A DNA stretch of 64,000 nucleotides from Cymbomonas tetramitiformis (Eukaryota > Chlorophyta > Pyramimonadophyceae > Pyramimonadales > Pyramimonadaceae): NCBI GenBank assembly GCA_001247695.2, contig LGRX02035499.1, positions 124,001-188,000 of the forward strand. Direction: 5' to 3'. Below the pieces are notes generated by a model that saw nothing but the letters and a program-made list of their open reading frames with translations, was not told the DNA's origin and searched no databases. Position numbers and translations under genes: made by a program. Of this stretch, positions 29,624 to 40,852 are shown one piece after another; position 1 is the stretch's first letter; each line of letters starts with the position of its first letter.

Positions 29624-30836
29624 ATGGCAACTTCGGCGGGCAGTTTGGCAGTTTGGACGGAGCCGAGAATGAAGGTGCAGCTGCAGAAGCTGCTAAAATT
29701 GTCAGAGCTTACGGCTCGCACGCGGGTGGCGACCGGGGTCCAAGGGAAGCCGTTCTCACTACTCCTGCTGCGACTCCTGGTGCTCCTGCTGGGGGGGGCC
29801 CTGGTGGCGGCGTCCCTGCGGGGGCGGCCGGGGTCCAAGGGGCCTTGGGTGCCGGGACTATCGCTTCTGCGATAGCGGCCCCAGGGGGGCGCGTCGGACG
29901 CTCACCACATCGCTCACGGCTACGACAGTGGGCACAGGCGCGACCATGGGGTCGGCTGCTGGGGGGGGTTCCGGTGGCGGCGTCCCTGCGGGGGCGGCCG
30001 GAGCCCATGGGGCCTTGGGTGTCGGGACTGTCGCTCCTGCGGCAGCGGCCCCAGGCGCGGGGACACATGTGGTGGACCCGCAGTCGATAGCGGCGGCTAT
30101 CGCAGCGGCAGTGGGTGCGAAGCTGGACGCTTTGGGAGATCGTTCGGCTACGCTGGAGGCACAGCGGTCAGCGGCGGGAGGTGCACCTACGGTGGTATCG
30201 CCAGTTCAGCGCCTTCTGCAGGAGGATGAGGGGCGGCTTAAGCTGAAGGATGGGGAGCTTACCATGGTCCCCAAGAAGAAGAAGTGCAAGAACTTCGCCG
30301 AATGGGAGCGGGGCTTCTTGCGCATTCTGTGCGAGGCGCCGGCGGAGGCTAGGGACGATCTCATGGACTTCGTCGAGTGGGCGAGAACGATTGCGGCGGA
30401 GTTCTCGTTCTACCATTTCAGCAAGTTCTACGAGCATCTGGTTCGGCAGGTGCAGCGGTCGGCGACGGGCATCTCGCTGGACGGCTACGATCGCGTGTGG
30501 CGGGTGTACAAGCAGATGGCGGAAGTGAAGGAGAAGGTTAAGGAAGTGACCAAGAAGCCTTACTCATGGAAGCGTGATTTGGGATTTGAGCAGCCGAAGC
30601 AGACTGCCCCGGAGGATGCTGGGGGGGGCAGGGGCAAAGGCAAAGGCGCTGGCGGTCGTGGTGGCCGCGGGGGCCGCGGTGGCGGCCGTGGGGGCCGTGG
30701 AGGCATTTCGGATGCGTGCTACGGGCACAACGAGGGCAACTGCAAGCATCAGCCTAACTGCCATTTCAGGCACGTGTGTAGTGCGTGTGGTGCGGAGGGG
30801 CATGTGAGGGGCGACGCCTCGTGCCCAGGCCCGTGA
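29624..30836 (+). pseudogene. gag: Gag pseudogene of III-1
   Basis: ATG 29624 (MATSAGSLAVWTEPRMKVQ) matches the start of the III-2 gag. An internal deletion removes the TWQKQRDQIMAWV region and shifts the frame. A Gly/Ala/Pro-rich low-complexity part is followed, in the final frame (open from 29928), by KKCKNFAEWERGFLRILCEA, the SFYHFSKFYEHLVRQV segment, a long Gly/Arg-rich run and a zinc-finger array: a CCCH-like C-x8-C-x5-C-x3-H followed by CxxC-x4-H-x6-C (ACYGHNEGNCKHQPNCHF, then HVCSACGAEGHVRGDASC). RNA binding is inferred. The TGA stop is in frame with pol. Confidence 0.75.
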
Positions 30837-30941
30837 GGCGAAGGGCTGATCCCGGCGGTAGCTGTGCCGCTGGGGGAGCCTAGGAGCAGCAGTGAGGCCC
30901 CGGCGGGGGCAGCGGGGGTTCCGGTGGCGGCGCCGGGCCCC

Positions 30942-33449
30942 ATGGTGGAGGCAGATGCGGAGCTGGAGTTTGGGCAGCCGATAGCCGTGGAGGATATCGG
31001 TGCCGTTGATGCACATGAGGGATGTGGGCCTCCGGATGTGGAGGATGGCGGTGGTGTGCCGCTAGTGTCGCCGGGCGGGGCGGACACTTCAGGCAGATGG
31101 TGGGCGGACCTGAGAGAGGACGAGTTCATCCCGGTTTGGGACGTGCTTGGGGGCCCTCGTAGGCACACTCGGGTGCCCATGGCATGGGAGATGGAGCGCT
31201 TGGCGCCGTTGCCGGTCACGCAGCTGCGCCCGGAGACCTGGGCGTCGCCTTCAGAGCCATGGCGGACGCGTTGCTCGGCGAGATGGCCACAGCTGCGGGC
31301 GGATATTTTGCTCAGGGCGACGATCGAGACCATGGAGGCATGCGGCACGAGCGAGGGCGAACGGAGGTGCTACGAGGAGGAGTGCGTGCGGGTTGGGTGC
31401 GCCATTCCCACTCTCACTAGCCATGCTCACTTGGTGGCGGCCGCATTTCAGGGATGGCACGACGTGGACTTCCTCGTCAGGTGTGCGGCGTGCGGGGCGG
31501 GATGGCCATCCGAGGTGATCGACCTCGACGAGCCGTACCGGGTCCCCAACTACGTGGGCCCGGAGCACATGGACGTGATGCGGGAGGATATCAGACGTGA
31601 GAGCGGGGACGGGCACATCTTCCTGGCCGGGTGGCGGCTGCCGCTTGGGGTCATCGCCCTTGGCATGGTGGAGAAGGTGCGCAAAGGCAAGGTCAAGTAC
31701 CGGCCGGTGAGCGATTATTCCCGGCCGGCTGACGTAAGGGTGAACGCGAGGATTGAGCTGGAGCGTGACGAGTTCACTACCGTCAGGGAGGCCTACGGCA
31801 TGATGCGGCCCGGCTACTGGATGGTGAAGGTGGACTTGGAGTCGGCCTACAGGAGCTTGGGGATCTCCAGTCAGTTCTGGCCGCACCAGTGCTTCGAGTT
31901 CGACGGGGTCAGATGGATGGACGCACGGGCCCCGTTCGGGAACCGGGCGCTCCCGGGCATCTTCATGCGGTGGACGAGAGCGATCGTGGCTTGGATGCGG
32001 GCTCGGGGGATCCCGACGGTCGGGTACCTCGACGACTTCTTTTGCGTTCTGGAGACGAAGGAGCAGGCGGAGGAGGCGATGATGCTGCTGGTCGAGTTCG
32101 TGACTTTCCTGGGCTTCAAGGTGAACAGTGCGAAGTGTGAGGGTCCCGCACAGGTGCTGTAGTTCCTTGGTGTGCTGCTGGACACGTCGGGGGAGGTGTG
32201 CACCGCCTCCATCGACGAGGAGAGGATTGCGGTGGTGGTGCAGAAGGCGGGGGACCTGCGGGCGCAAGCGGCGCGAGGGATGGTGGCCAGGCGGCGGCTG
32301 GAGTCCCTCCTGGGGTTGCTTGCTTTCTGCAGCCACGTGGTGTGGGGCCTCTCCCTCTATACGAGGAGGGGCTTCAGCTTCCTGACGGCCACGACGGGCA
32401 GGAGGATGGTGCGGCTGCCACGTCCAGTGCTGGACGACTTGTCTGTGTTGGAGCAGGTGGTGCGGCGGTACAATGGCAGGAGGGTGCTGCTAGAGCGGCG
32501 CTTGGTGGACCAGCGCCATTTCGCCACGGACGCCTCAGGCACATTGGGATTCGGCGGAGTCTGGGAGCATCTCTTCTTCATGCTCAGCTGGGATGACTTG
32601 GCACGGTTGCCCCAGCGCCCATGGTTCCCGAGGAGGAGTGACTGCCGCAGCAGCTGGAGCATTAACTACATGGAGCTCTTCGCCGTTTGGTGGGCGATGG
32701 TGCTGTGGGGGCACAGGATGAGCGGGACCACGGTGGTGGTGAAGATCGACAACCAGTCCGCCATGTACCAGGTGGGGAGCTGGTGGGGGCCGGTGGCCTA
32801 CTTGCCTCTGCTGAGGCAAATCTTCTTTGTGTGCGCGCAGCACGATATCCGCCTTCAGCCCGTGTACATCAACACCAAGGACAACCTCCTCGCGGACTTG
32901 TTGTCCAGGCTGGACATGCCGAGGTTCCTGGCAGAGCACAAAGCTTTCTTGCGGGCGGATATCTGGCGCCAAGACCGGGACGACTGGATGGTGTGCCCGG
33001 TGCGGTGGGCGGCGCTGGATCAGGAGTTCGGGCCCTTCACGGTGGACTCGTGTGTGGCGGTGTCGAGGGCTAACGCCTACTGTTACCACAGCTGGAGTGC
33101 GGTGGAGGATGCTCGGGTGCAGAAGTTCGACGGCCACAACGCTTGGGGGAACCTTCCTTTCAGCATCATGTTCGCCATCCTCAAGAATTTCCTGAAGTGC
33201 AAGCGGCGGCAGCAGTGGGGCACGTCGGCGTGCTTTCTGGTGCCCGTGTGGGATGGGGATGCCGGCTGGGAGCTCGTGAAAAGCCTTCCCCAGGTGTTCA
33301 GAGTGGTGCGGGAGTGGGGGAAGGGCACTCACTTGTTCACGGCCCCAGACCTTCGTGGTCATGGCAGGACTGCTTGGGGGCCCACCAGGTGGCCAGTGGT
33401 GGTGGTGAGGGTTGGGCCAGAGCCCGTAGCCCTCCCTGACTGGGCTTGA
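30942..33449 (+). pseudogene. pol: Pol of III-1 with one in-frame TAG
   Basis: The frame is open from the gag TGA (30834-30836); ATG 30942 is the first Met. RT: VKYRPVSDYSRPADV, MVKVDLESAYRSLGI and YLDD in VGYLDDFFCVLE. TAG 32160-32162 interrupts after the thumb; III-2 has Glu here. RNase H: FATDASGTLGFGG, INYMELFAVWW, VKIDNQSAMYQ and KDNLLADLLSR. The methyltransferase-like part has FTVDSCVAVSRAN, HNAWGNLPFS in place of NPPW, and ACFLVPVWDG. The domain order equals family I, but the putative catalytic motif has changed. Ends TGA 33447-33449. Confidence 0.8.
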
Positions 33450-34477
33450 GGGTTGGGCAGAGGAGCTGGTGCAAGAGCTGCAGCGGGAGGCGGAGCGCTA
33501 CCGGGCGGAGGCCCTGGCACCGGAGCTGGTGCTACGGCACGGGGGTGCGGGCCTTCGTCACATTCTGCATCACCTTCGCATGCTTGGGGTGTCTGGAACC
33601 CCTGCTGCCGGCCACGGATGTGACGTTGTGCATGTTCATCACCTACTGCAGCTGGTTTGTTCAGCCCGGCACCATCAAGAACTACCTGGCAGGTGTGCGG
33701 CAGCTGCACCTACAGCGGGGGCACGAGTGGGTGCCGGTGGCGGCCAGGCATGCGGTGGCAGCCACCCTACAGGGGGTGAAGAGGTGCTGGGGGAGGCCCC
33801 CTAAGCCGGTCATGCCCCTCACGTTGGCGGACCTGGCCAGGATGGCGGTGCTCATTTCATCGCACGACCTCGGGCAGGAGGCTCTGTGGGCAGCCATTCT
33901 CGTTGGTTTCTTCGGTTTGTTCCGCAAGGACAACCTGACCACGGGGAAGGCAGGTGCCCGGAACACCAGGGGGGCCCTGGTGAGAGATGATGTGTTGTTC
34001 CACGAGGATGGCTCGGTGGTGTGGATCAGGGTGCGGCACTCGAAGACGATCCAGTGTGGCGAGCGGCACCATTGGGTGCCCCTGCGGGCGGTGCCGGGGT
34101 CCCTGCTGTGCCCGGTGCGGGCACTTATGCGCCTCATGGAGTGCACGGCGGGGCGGCCGGGGGACTCGGCTCTCTTCGTCATGGAGAAGGTTACGGGCCG
34201 GCGGGCAACGGTGGTGCCCATCACCCACGATGCTCTGGTGGCGGGCATTAAGTCCCTGGCGGAGAGGGTGGGGCTGGACCCATCCAGCTACGCGGGGCAC
34301 TCGCTGCGGCGGGGCGGAGCCACTGCGGCAATGCGCCTGGACGTGGCCTCCATCTACATCAAGATGCAGGGTGACTGGAAGAGCGACTGCTTCGAGCGTT
34401 ACTGCGAGCTCGACACCGAGCAGAAGCTCATTCTTCCCGGGGCCATGGCAGAGGCCGCAGCTGCTGCGGACAGGTGA
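33450..34477 (+). pseudogene. Tyrosine recombinase of III-1, 5' frameshift
   Basis: The N-terminal helix (LVQELQREAERYRAEALAPE) is in one frame, and the rest (CYGTGVRAFVTFCITFACL onward) in another; III-2 has five more bases at about 33527, which restores continuity there. The remainder is intact: Arg in FFGLFRKDNLTTG, GHSLRRGGATAAM as HxxR, GDWKSDC and the Tyr in FERYCELD. No Tudor domain precedes it. No ATG starts the conserved N-terminus, so reinitiation after the pol TGA or frameshifting is likely. Confidence 0.8.
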
Positions 34478-34557
34478 CTCACTCGTGCTTTTGGCCCTCC
34501 CATGCCCCCGTTGGGTGAGTGTGTCCAGGGTGGCTCCAGGGCCTGCTGTCCAGGGTG

Positions 34558-35671
34558 GAGGCTGCTGCTGAAGAAGCTGCCGAGTTCCAGCGAGGAAGCT
34601 GCTTTCCGGCTGCCGTGAAGCCAGCGAGGCTCAGCCAGAGAGGCTTAGGCACGGAAGTAGCAGGGTAGCTTCAAAGCAGTAGCCTGCTCCCTGACAGACT
34701 GAGAGACACTCATTCAGCCAAAGGCTCGGGAGTAAATGGGACAGACAGAGAAGACTCGCCAGAGAGGCTAGAGCATTGGGAGAGACTCGCCAGAGAGGCT
34801 AGAGCACCGGAGAGAAAGCTAGCCAGAGAGGCCGTAGCTGGGAGAAGAGAGAAGTAAGACTTGCTGAGTAAATGTAATCTAATCAGACTGGCAAGCATTC
34901 ATTCCTGCTCGTTCTTGCAGTGTGTTGTGTGTGCACCCTGCTTGCATTTCGATTCGAGAATAATTCACAATTATCGCTCGCGATAATTTCGGTTATTCCG
35001 AATCAGAAATCGAGCAGAGGCGACTTTTGTCGCTCAGGGTTTGCCCCCGATCGAGATACGACACAGCTCGTGTGGCGTCCCGATCGGGAGTATCACGGGG
35101 TGGCGTGAGGCCACAGTGGGTTGACAACGGCGGACGTTGTCGGAGAGTCAGTTTCCACACTTCCGAACCCCGAAAGCCCTGCTTTCTGCTCGAAGTCTGT
35201 AAAACCCTCCCTCCCTACCCAGGCTGACTCCGTTGGTTCTTTGTTTTGGGGGAAGGGTCAGGTGAGAGGCTGCTGCTGAAGAAGCTGCCGAGTTCCAGCG
35301 AGGAAGCTGCTTTCCGGCTGCCGTGAAGCCAGCGAGGCTCAGCCAGAGAGGCTCAGGCACGGAAGTAGCAGGGTAGCTTCAAAGCAGTAGCCTGCTCCCT
35401 ATCAGACTGAGAGACACTCATTCAGCCAAAGGCTCGGGAGTAAATGGGACAGACAGAGAAGACTCGCCAGAGAGGCTAGAGCATTGGGAGAGACTCGCCA
35501 GAGAGGCTAGAGCACCGGAGAGAAAGCTAGCCAGAGAGACCGTAGCTGGGAGAAGAGAGAAGTAAGACTTGCTGAGTAAATGTAATTTAATCAGACTGGC
35601 AAGCATTCATTCCTGCTCGTTCTTGCAGTGTGTTGTGTGTGCACCCTGCTTGCATTTCGATTCGAGAATAA
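34558..35671 (+). repeat. B1-A2-B2 block of III-1
   Basis: B1 34558-34963 and B2 35266-35671 are 406-bp direct repeats ending in CGAGAATAA. A2 34964-35204 lies between. B contains a doubled 28-bp unit (ACTCGCCAGAGAGGCTAGAG). Spacer 35205-35265 is unique. Minus-strand frames inside B are repeat by-products. Confidence 0.9.
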
Positions 35672-35937
35672 TGATGAGTTAACTTCTGAGCGGCAACAAG
35701 TTCCGGATTACTAAAAGGGCGTCTTTAGATGCTAGCTCTTGCTAGCTAATGGGCCTCGGAATTTGTAAAATAGCACTGTATGTGCCCAGCTCCTGAGATC
35801 CCGGGCGTTTCTTTGACTTGCAAGATGGCTTCGAAGCTGGAGGAACTGACTCTGAGCGTTTGCATGTTTGTAAATACTTGTGCTCCTCCAAATGGATCCT
35901 GCCACTACAGTCGCTAGAGATGGCGTTATTCTGCTGT

Positions 35938-36171
35938 TTGCGCGTGTCTCACAAACCACGCAATCTACTGGTACAGTGCTAAGAAGCTCGAAGTGGTAAT
36001 CATGGCTTGTACCCGGGCCCACTTTGGAAATGTGGACCGGGGTACAGAGGCCAGACAGTGCCACGTCTAGATGCAACGGTCCAAGGAGTCCCGATCTGTC
36101 ACATCTCGATCTGAATGGTAAAGTGACAATGGTAGGAAACCACGAAAACTACGCGGCTCTTCGATTTAAAC
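35938..36171 (-). repeat. A copy, probable A1 of I-4
   Basis: Matches 24900-25134 over about 235 bp with a few substitutions. It ends at CTCTTCGATTTA, as does the A2 copy, and beyond it the sequence is unrelated, as expected for the element's 5' end. It could also be a solo A. Confidence 0.6.
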
Positions 36172-36832
36172 ATACTTGCTTTGTGTGTAGAAACATATGT
36201 CTTGTTGGACAAACTTGGCTGTGATCACTGTAGTTCTTAGCTTTTTGAGAAACTCCCATCTAGAAATGCATTGGATAGATGGATCTATCGGCTACCAAGC
36301 TGCTATTAAGGAACTGCGCGCCGAGACTTTGAGGGAAGATAGATGGAGACTGATTCAAACTTGTCTCAAAGGGTATGGCAGATGGGGGCCTCCTGCTCTG
36401 CATCAGCGGTTGGCCGGGATGGTAGCATATGATTGTATACCACAGTGGTTTGAGGGCTGAGGTGTCCTCTGTGAAAGAAGACTCCTATGCGCACCTCCTC
36501 AAAGTTAATGTGGAGAATGAGAGCGTGAGCGGCATGGTGTTGTTCCACTGCATGTAGTAGATTAATGATGCAATCATAGTAACTATCTTAAACGGGTGGG
36601 GGTAAATAGATTAGGCAAGGGGCACACCACCACAATCCAAGATGGCTTGCAGTGGAGTTTTTGGAGTTACTCGCAGTGTGGTAGTGTTGCGCCACTAACC
36701 CATAATAAGCCAGAATGGCCTACACTTCTACTTAGCATTGCATTATATGCCAACAGGGTGGCCGAAATCCTGGGAGATTTAGTGGACACAAATGGTGGTC
36801 GCCTTCGTGTTTCGTGGGCTGATTTGCCATAC

Positions 36833-37062
36833 CTTCGGTCTGCAAAGGAGGGCGGAAGGGCCTCCAACAACATTTCCCCCAGGTCGATCTCGTATTCTTC
36901 ACAGTATTTCAAGTAATTGAACGCACGGGTCTTTAGAACCTCAGGTGCCATGCAGCCAATAGTTCCAGCAATCTTGTAAGACCTGCGCTTGCCGTCCTCA
37001 AGTACGGTCGCTGAACCAAAATCTGCGATGACACTTTCGAGTCTCCCTCCATCTGCACCCCC
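36833..37062 (-). CDS. Host protein-kinase exon (DFG to APE segment)
   Basis: 230 bp on the minus strand. The acceptor is TTTTGTAG before 37062 and the donor is GAAG/GTATGG after 36833. It encodes VIADFGSATVLEDGKRRSYK and IAGTIGCMAPEVLKTRAFN: the magnesium-binding DFG loop, activation segment and APE motif of a eukaryotic protein kinase. It ends two bases into a codon; the exon at 15047-15182 starts with the third base. The catalytic-loop exon should lie to the right but I could not identify it. The enzyme would phosphorylate Ser/Thr or Tyr; class unknown. Confidence 0.6.
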
Positions 37063-37800
37063 CTACAAAAGATAACCCCCATGTAGGAAGCTTAGATTTC
37101 ACGCCTCTCTGCAAATATAAATTATAATTCCATTTGAACATTCCGTCGGGACACTATATTGCATTATACTATCTGCAATATATGATGGTATTCCATAGAA
37201 GAAAATGCCGCGAATACCGACTCGGTGGCTCAGGCGCGGGCAGTACGTGAACATAGACGGGCTATGACAAATGATGAACGACGACCTCGATCGGATAGAC
37301 ACATTAAGGCGAGACAACATGCACTCTGGCGAGGCGGTTGAGATACGGACATAATAGCTATCCTGGCGCGATCTACACTTAAAAGGTCACATAACAATTT
37401 ATTCTTGTCGTAAGTAATATGGCACAAGGCATGTTTGAACCGTGAGGGCGGATCTTCCTATTTGGTTGTCAATTAAGACTGCAACGGTTAATTAAGTTTA
37501 TTGTGGGGACAAATAACCCCCTTAGTTCCCTAGCCTGCCTTGAAGGAACCCTAAAAAAATGAGACAGAAAGCTCTTGAACTGAGGCTTGAGCTCTCAGTC
37601 AAAGACTTTCTCATTTTGTCTCTAGTTGGGGCCAAACACCCGAGGCACGGACAACCCTCAGATACAGATAAGAAATGCAACGGGAGGGGGACCACTAGAT
37701 CAACAGTGACGACACCCACCCAAGGAAGGGCTGGCCATGAGGAGTCACAACTTGGCTAAGTTGTGGCCACGTAGCTGGGCCTATCAAATAGAGCCCAGTC

Positions 37801-37877
37801 CTCTCCACCCATTGGGGGAAATGGAGAGTGAATCCATAGAATGGATTCTGATGGATGGCTATTGGACAGCCACCATC
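37801..37877. other. Cluster of three adjacent hairpins
   Basis: CTCTCCA (37801-37807)/TGGAGAG (37822-37828); GAATCCA (37830-37836)/TGGATTC (37842-37848); and GATGG-TGGCT (37850-37860)/AGCCA-CATC (37868-37877), ten pairs with one bulge. They follow with almost no spacing. Function unknown. Confidence 0.45.
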
Positions 37878-38959
37878 CTAGAACTCTTAGAAGCAGCTTT
37901 CCTAGGAATAGTAGCTCACTTTTGGATGAGCTGCAATCATTCTGACCCCTTACACTACTAGTGGAGAGCACAGAGTAAAGGTTTCAACCTGACTAGTGTC
38001 TCAGATTTGTTACCTGCTGAGGTCAGGATTTATTCTCTCTGGATTGACGAGGACTCCTTAGAGTTCTCTTTCCTAGGCCTAAAACTGGCTTCCAACAGTG
38101 AAACTGAATTGCAGTTTTCGAGGTCTGCAATCCGTGCAGCCCGAAACTTCAACAACTTTTCAGCTCATCCCGACGCGAAGGACGTTTACAATGACCTTCT
38201 TCAGAAGTTTGAGGAGACCAGGACTTTCCCAGGTCCCCACATTTGGAAATTTTGCCCGAAGGGAAGATTTCACCAGTGTTGCTGTAACTCATCTCCACGG
38301 AGATACTTCTGCCCGTGCTCTGCTTGTGGCAACAAGCCCCCTTTCAGCTCTTTCTGTGCTTTGGTGGCACACTGCAACGACCCACCTAAACGGGATGTTA
38401 TCATTGAAGGAGACACCTTCACGGGGGAGTCTATCTATTCCTTTGGAGTCTAACTGAGTCTCTCAACTAGCTCACCACCAACCTGATTTTCGGAGTCGGC
38501 TCTAACAACAACTTCTGCAACCAACTACGCAGCCGAGGAGGACATGTCTTTGCCAATGAATGTGAATCTCTTGCTCGACTTCGCCGGGAAACTGGCGAGA
38601 CTCAAGCATGGACCTACGACTACGGCACCAAACACAAGTGCCGAGGATACGAGGTCCCGAGGACCTGAGTTTGCGAAAACAATATGTGTAAAACATTTGT
38701 CACCACTACAAGGGACCCATGAATACAATAACCTAAAACTGCCGTTAAATTGTTGAGTTTTTAGAGTATTTGTTTCCGAGGACATTAAATTTACAGCACG
38801 CGGTTGATATATTTCGTGGCGTGCTTTACTATCTGCCTGCCCTACGTGAAAAACACAAAAGTTTCAATGTAAACCGAGGCCAACACCAAGGCTCTTGATC
38901 AGGGCTGTCGGCGCAGGGGCCATTGAACAATATATTCATAGTTATAGACCAATCCAGTT

Positions 38960-39097
38960 GGCAATTTTTGCACCTCAACACTGACACAGCAAAGCTAAAC
39001 CTTCTCGACTCACACAAAACTTTCCTAAGGCAATTCTTACACCTCAATACTAACGCAGTGGAACCGTCCCTTCTCGACTCGCGTAAGACTTTCCTGT
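38960..39097. repeat. 69-bp tandem duplication
   Basis: Two diverged copies (38960-39028, 39029-39097), each beginning GGCAATT and containing CACCTCAA, CTTCTCGACTC and GACTTTCCT-like words. No coding function seen. Confidence 0.6.
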
Positions 39098-39427
39098 TGG
39101 GTTTCTGTATTTAGCAATCTACATCTACAACGGCTGCCGGCAAACTTGTGCCACGGTAAAAACTGGAGTCTGCAGCTCTTCATCCTCTGGGACCTTCCCG
39201 CTTACACATTGCCAAATGGCTAACAAGTTCCTAAGGGGTCTCATACTTGAATAGCACAAAGTCGTCATCTCCATCAATCATCTTGTGTAGTGCACAACTG
39301 AGATGGAAAACCGCCGAGAAGAAGTTGATCTGCTTCTGTTTGTAGCCCAGGAAGCAGGGGGAGTGGGGACACATTGATCTTAGCGCCCACGGGGTCTCAT
39401 GGTCTGATCTAACGAAGTTTAAGACGG

Positions 39428-39804
39428 CCCCTGAAGCCATTGGGGCCGAAGTCCCGCAGGTCACAAAGTTAGCTCACCGTTGGGCAATGATTTTCCGTGA
39501 TGATCCGAACGTGACTGCTCTTCTTCGTTCGGTGTCGGTAGGAGCCGGATGGGCTTTCGAGGCGGGAGATGTGACAATGGTGGGGGAGAACTACGTGAAG
39601 AAGGGATTCGAGCACAAGGTGGACAAGCTGCACGCCGAGGAGGTGCGCCACAGGCGTGTGGTGCCCATTCCCGATCACATTGCGGCAACGGTGCACGGGG
39701 TAGGTGTTGTTGACAAGGACCACTCAAAATTTGAGAAGGTCCGTGTGGTGCACAACTATTTAGAGAATGAAGACGCCTCAGTGAACTCTGCTACGGAGCT
39801 ATAA
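39428..39804 (+). pseudogene. pol: Family V pol, N-terminal fragment (V-1)
   Basis: Open from about 39428 to TAA 39802-39804. Segments AGWAFEAGDVTM, VVPIPDHIAATVHGVGVVDK and KVRVVHNYLENEDASVN align by eye with AGWPSE, LPLGVIALGMVEK and KYRPVSDYSRPADVRVN of III-1, the fingers of RT. The palm is missing. I-6 starts at 39805 and family V sequence resumes at 49667, so this is probably the same old element, with about 200 codons lost. Confidence 0.6.
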
Positions 39805-40505
39805 CTTCACGACAATATTCTACTCAATATTTTCTGTGTGTCACACTGCTTTTTTACTAACACTCTTCGTATTTCTCAGTTTTAGTTCTTAGTTAGTACT
39901 TCACATTGGTACAAACCCAAATTATGGTCGGAACACGTAGTTCAAACGACTCAAACGATCCCTGGACAGAGGACGAATTTCCTGTCCTAGGAAGTGGTCA
40001 ACTCCCACCCAACCCACTCCGGCCGAGTACGAGTCCGAGTCCGGGACCGAGACCGAGACCTACTCCAACACCTCCTGTGGTCGACCCGTCGGCAATGATG
40101 ATGGAGATGATGAGAAAGTAGCAGCAAATGCAGACCGAGTTCGCGGAGGAACGTCGTCAACTGCAGCCGCAACATCAACAGTTGATTGCGACAATGACCG
40201 GGCAAATTGCTACCCTCAGGGCAGAGGTGGCAGCCGGCAAGGTGGCAGATCCCTCTTCGTCAAGTGCACGTGCGGCGACGAAGAAGAAGGGTGTGGAGGC
40301 AGAGCTGGAACGTCGCAAACGCCTGACGTACGTTCCACAGGATCTGGACAACCCCTTCCCGAGCAGACCGAAGAACCTGGACTCCAAGATGCCCCAACTA
40401 TTTGCAATCTACGGGGACAAGTCTTACGACTCCCTGTCCAAGAAGTCGGCGTCATTAATGAAGTACGAGTACGTCGTACTGGCGCCAGCCCTCTCCTACT
40501 TTTGT

Positions 40506-40852
40506 AAATTATTGCGAGCTATAATTTTGGTTATTCGAAGGTAGCCAGAGTACGCCACCCCCCCCTTTCTGTCGACTGTAGACGTCCCGCGACACCGGGA
40601 GGGCAGCGTCCGTAGGACGCCCGTCAGATCACAGATCTGACTTTTCGATCCGACGATTCAGCAGATCGATTCTCGAGTGTCGAGCTTATTCGTAACCGAA
40701 CAGATCCGCTCCGGTGTCATCCTATGGCACCCACTGCTGATCCGAATCGATTTCGTGACAAACCGTTTCTGTCGGTTTGTCGAAGCGCTAAAACTGGTTG
40801 TGACGGCCTCACAATCAGTTTTCTCACTTCAAGCCCACAGGTGCCTAGCACC
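40506..40852 (+). promoter_or_regulatory. Leader hairpin array of IV-1
   Basis: Terminal dyad AAATTAT (40506-40512)/ATAATTT (40521-40527), then GCGTCC/GGACGC (40606-40620), GTCAGATC/GATCTGAC (40623-40641), GACAAACCG/CGGTTTGTC (40757-40781), GGTTGTGA/TCACAATC (40796-40816) and GGTGC/GCACC (40840-40852). All recur in IV-2, one with a compensatory change. Confidence 0.6.

Larger units (their letters stand above)
28992..35671 (+). mobile_element. III-1: family III YR retroelement
   Basis: A1 28992-29232, gag, pol, recombinase, B1 34558-34963, A2 34964-35204, spacer, B2 35266-35671. A1 and A2 (241 bp) differ at about three sites and B1 and B2 (406 bp) at about five, so insertion is recent relative to I-4. 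Pol has one in-frame TAG, gag has a deletion and recombinase a 5-nt loss, so the copy is not autonomous. Confidence 0.9.
19546..36171 (-). mobile_element. I-4: old family I element split by I-5 and III-1
   Basis: Subtracting I-5 (5079 bp) and III-1 (6680 bp) leaves 4867 bp, close to the size of I-5. On the plus strand: B2 near 19551-19574, spacer 19575-19710 continuing at 24790, A2 about 24824-25134, B1 near 25146-25161, recombinase, pol and gag pieces, and an A copy at 35938-36171 that can be A1. The B core TGCACTTGAGTTTGCC is shared by B1 and B2. Assignment of 35938-36171 to the same element is an inference from size and orientation. Confidence 0.65.
37063..39427. other. Probable host intron/intergenic sequence
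   Basis: AT-richer than the elements. No gene is convincingly recognised. An open frame at 38007-38453 (+) has a Cys-rich part (FCPKGRFHQCCCNSSPRRYF), but the overlapping frame is open too and neither is recognisable. Other visible items are the hairpin cluster at 37801-37877 and the 69-bp duplication at 38960-39097. Confidence 0.4.

Noticed and set aside
30564..33362. Long minus-strand frames opposite gag and pol of III-1 and III-2
   Set aside because: They mirror GC-rich coding sequence, rich in Pro/His/Arg, with no family similarity; the plus strand has all catalytic motifs.
34710..34898. Same 60-80 codon minus-strand frame at 34710, 35418 and 63274
   Set aside because: It lies within the B repeats of family III; repetition of the frame is repetition of the DNA.
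28992..35671. LTR retrotransposon interpretation of the long direct repeats
   Set aside because: There is no integrase or protease, repeats are split A/B blocks, no target duplication is seen, and a tyrosine recombinase is encoded.
38007..38453. Cys-rich open frame as a real gene
   Set aside because: An overlapping frame is equally open, no family is recognised and there is no start, splice or conservation evidence, so it is only mentioned within the host region.
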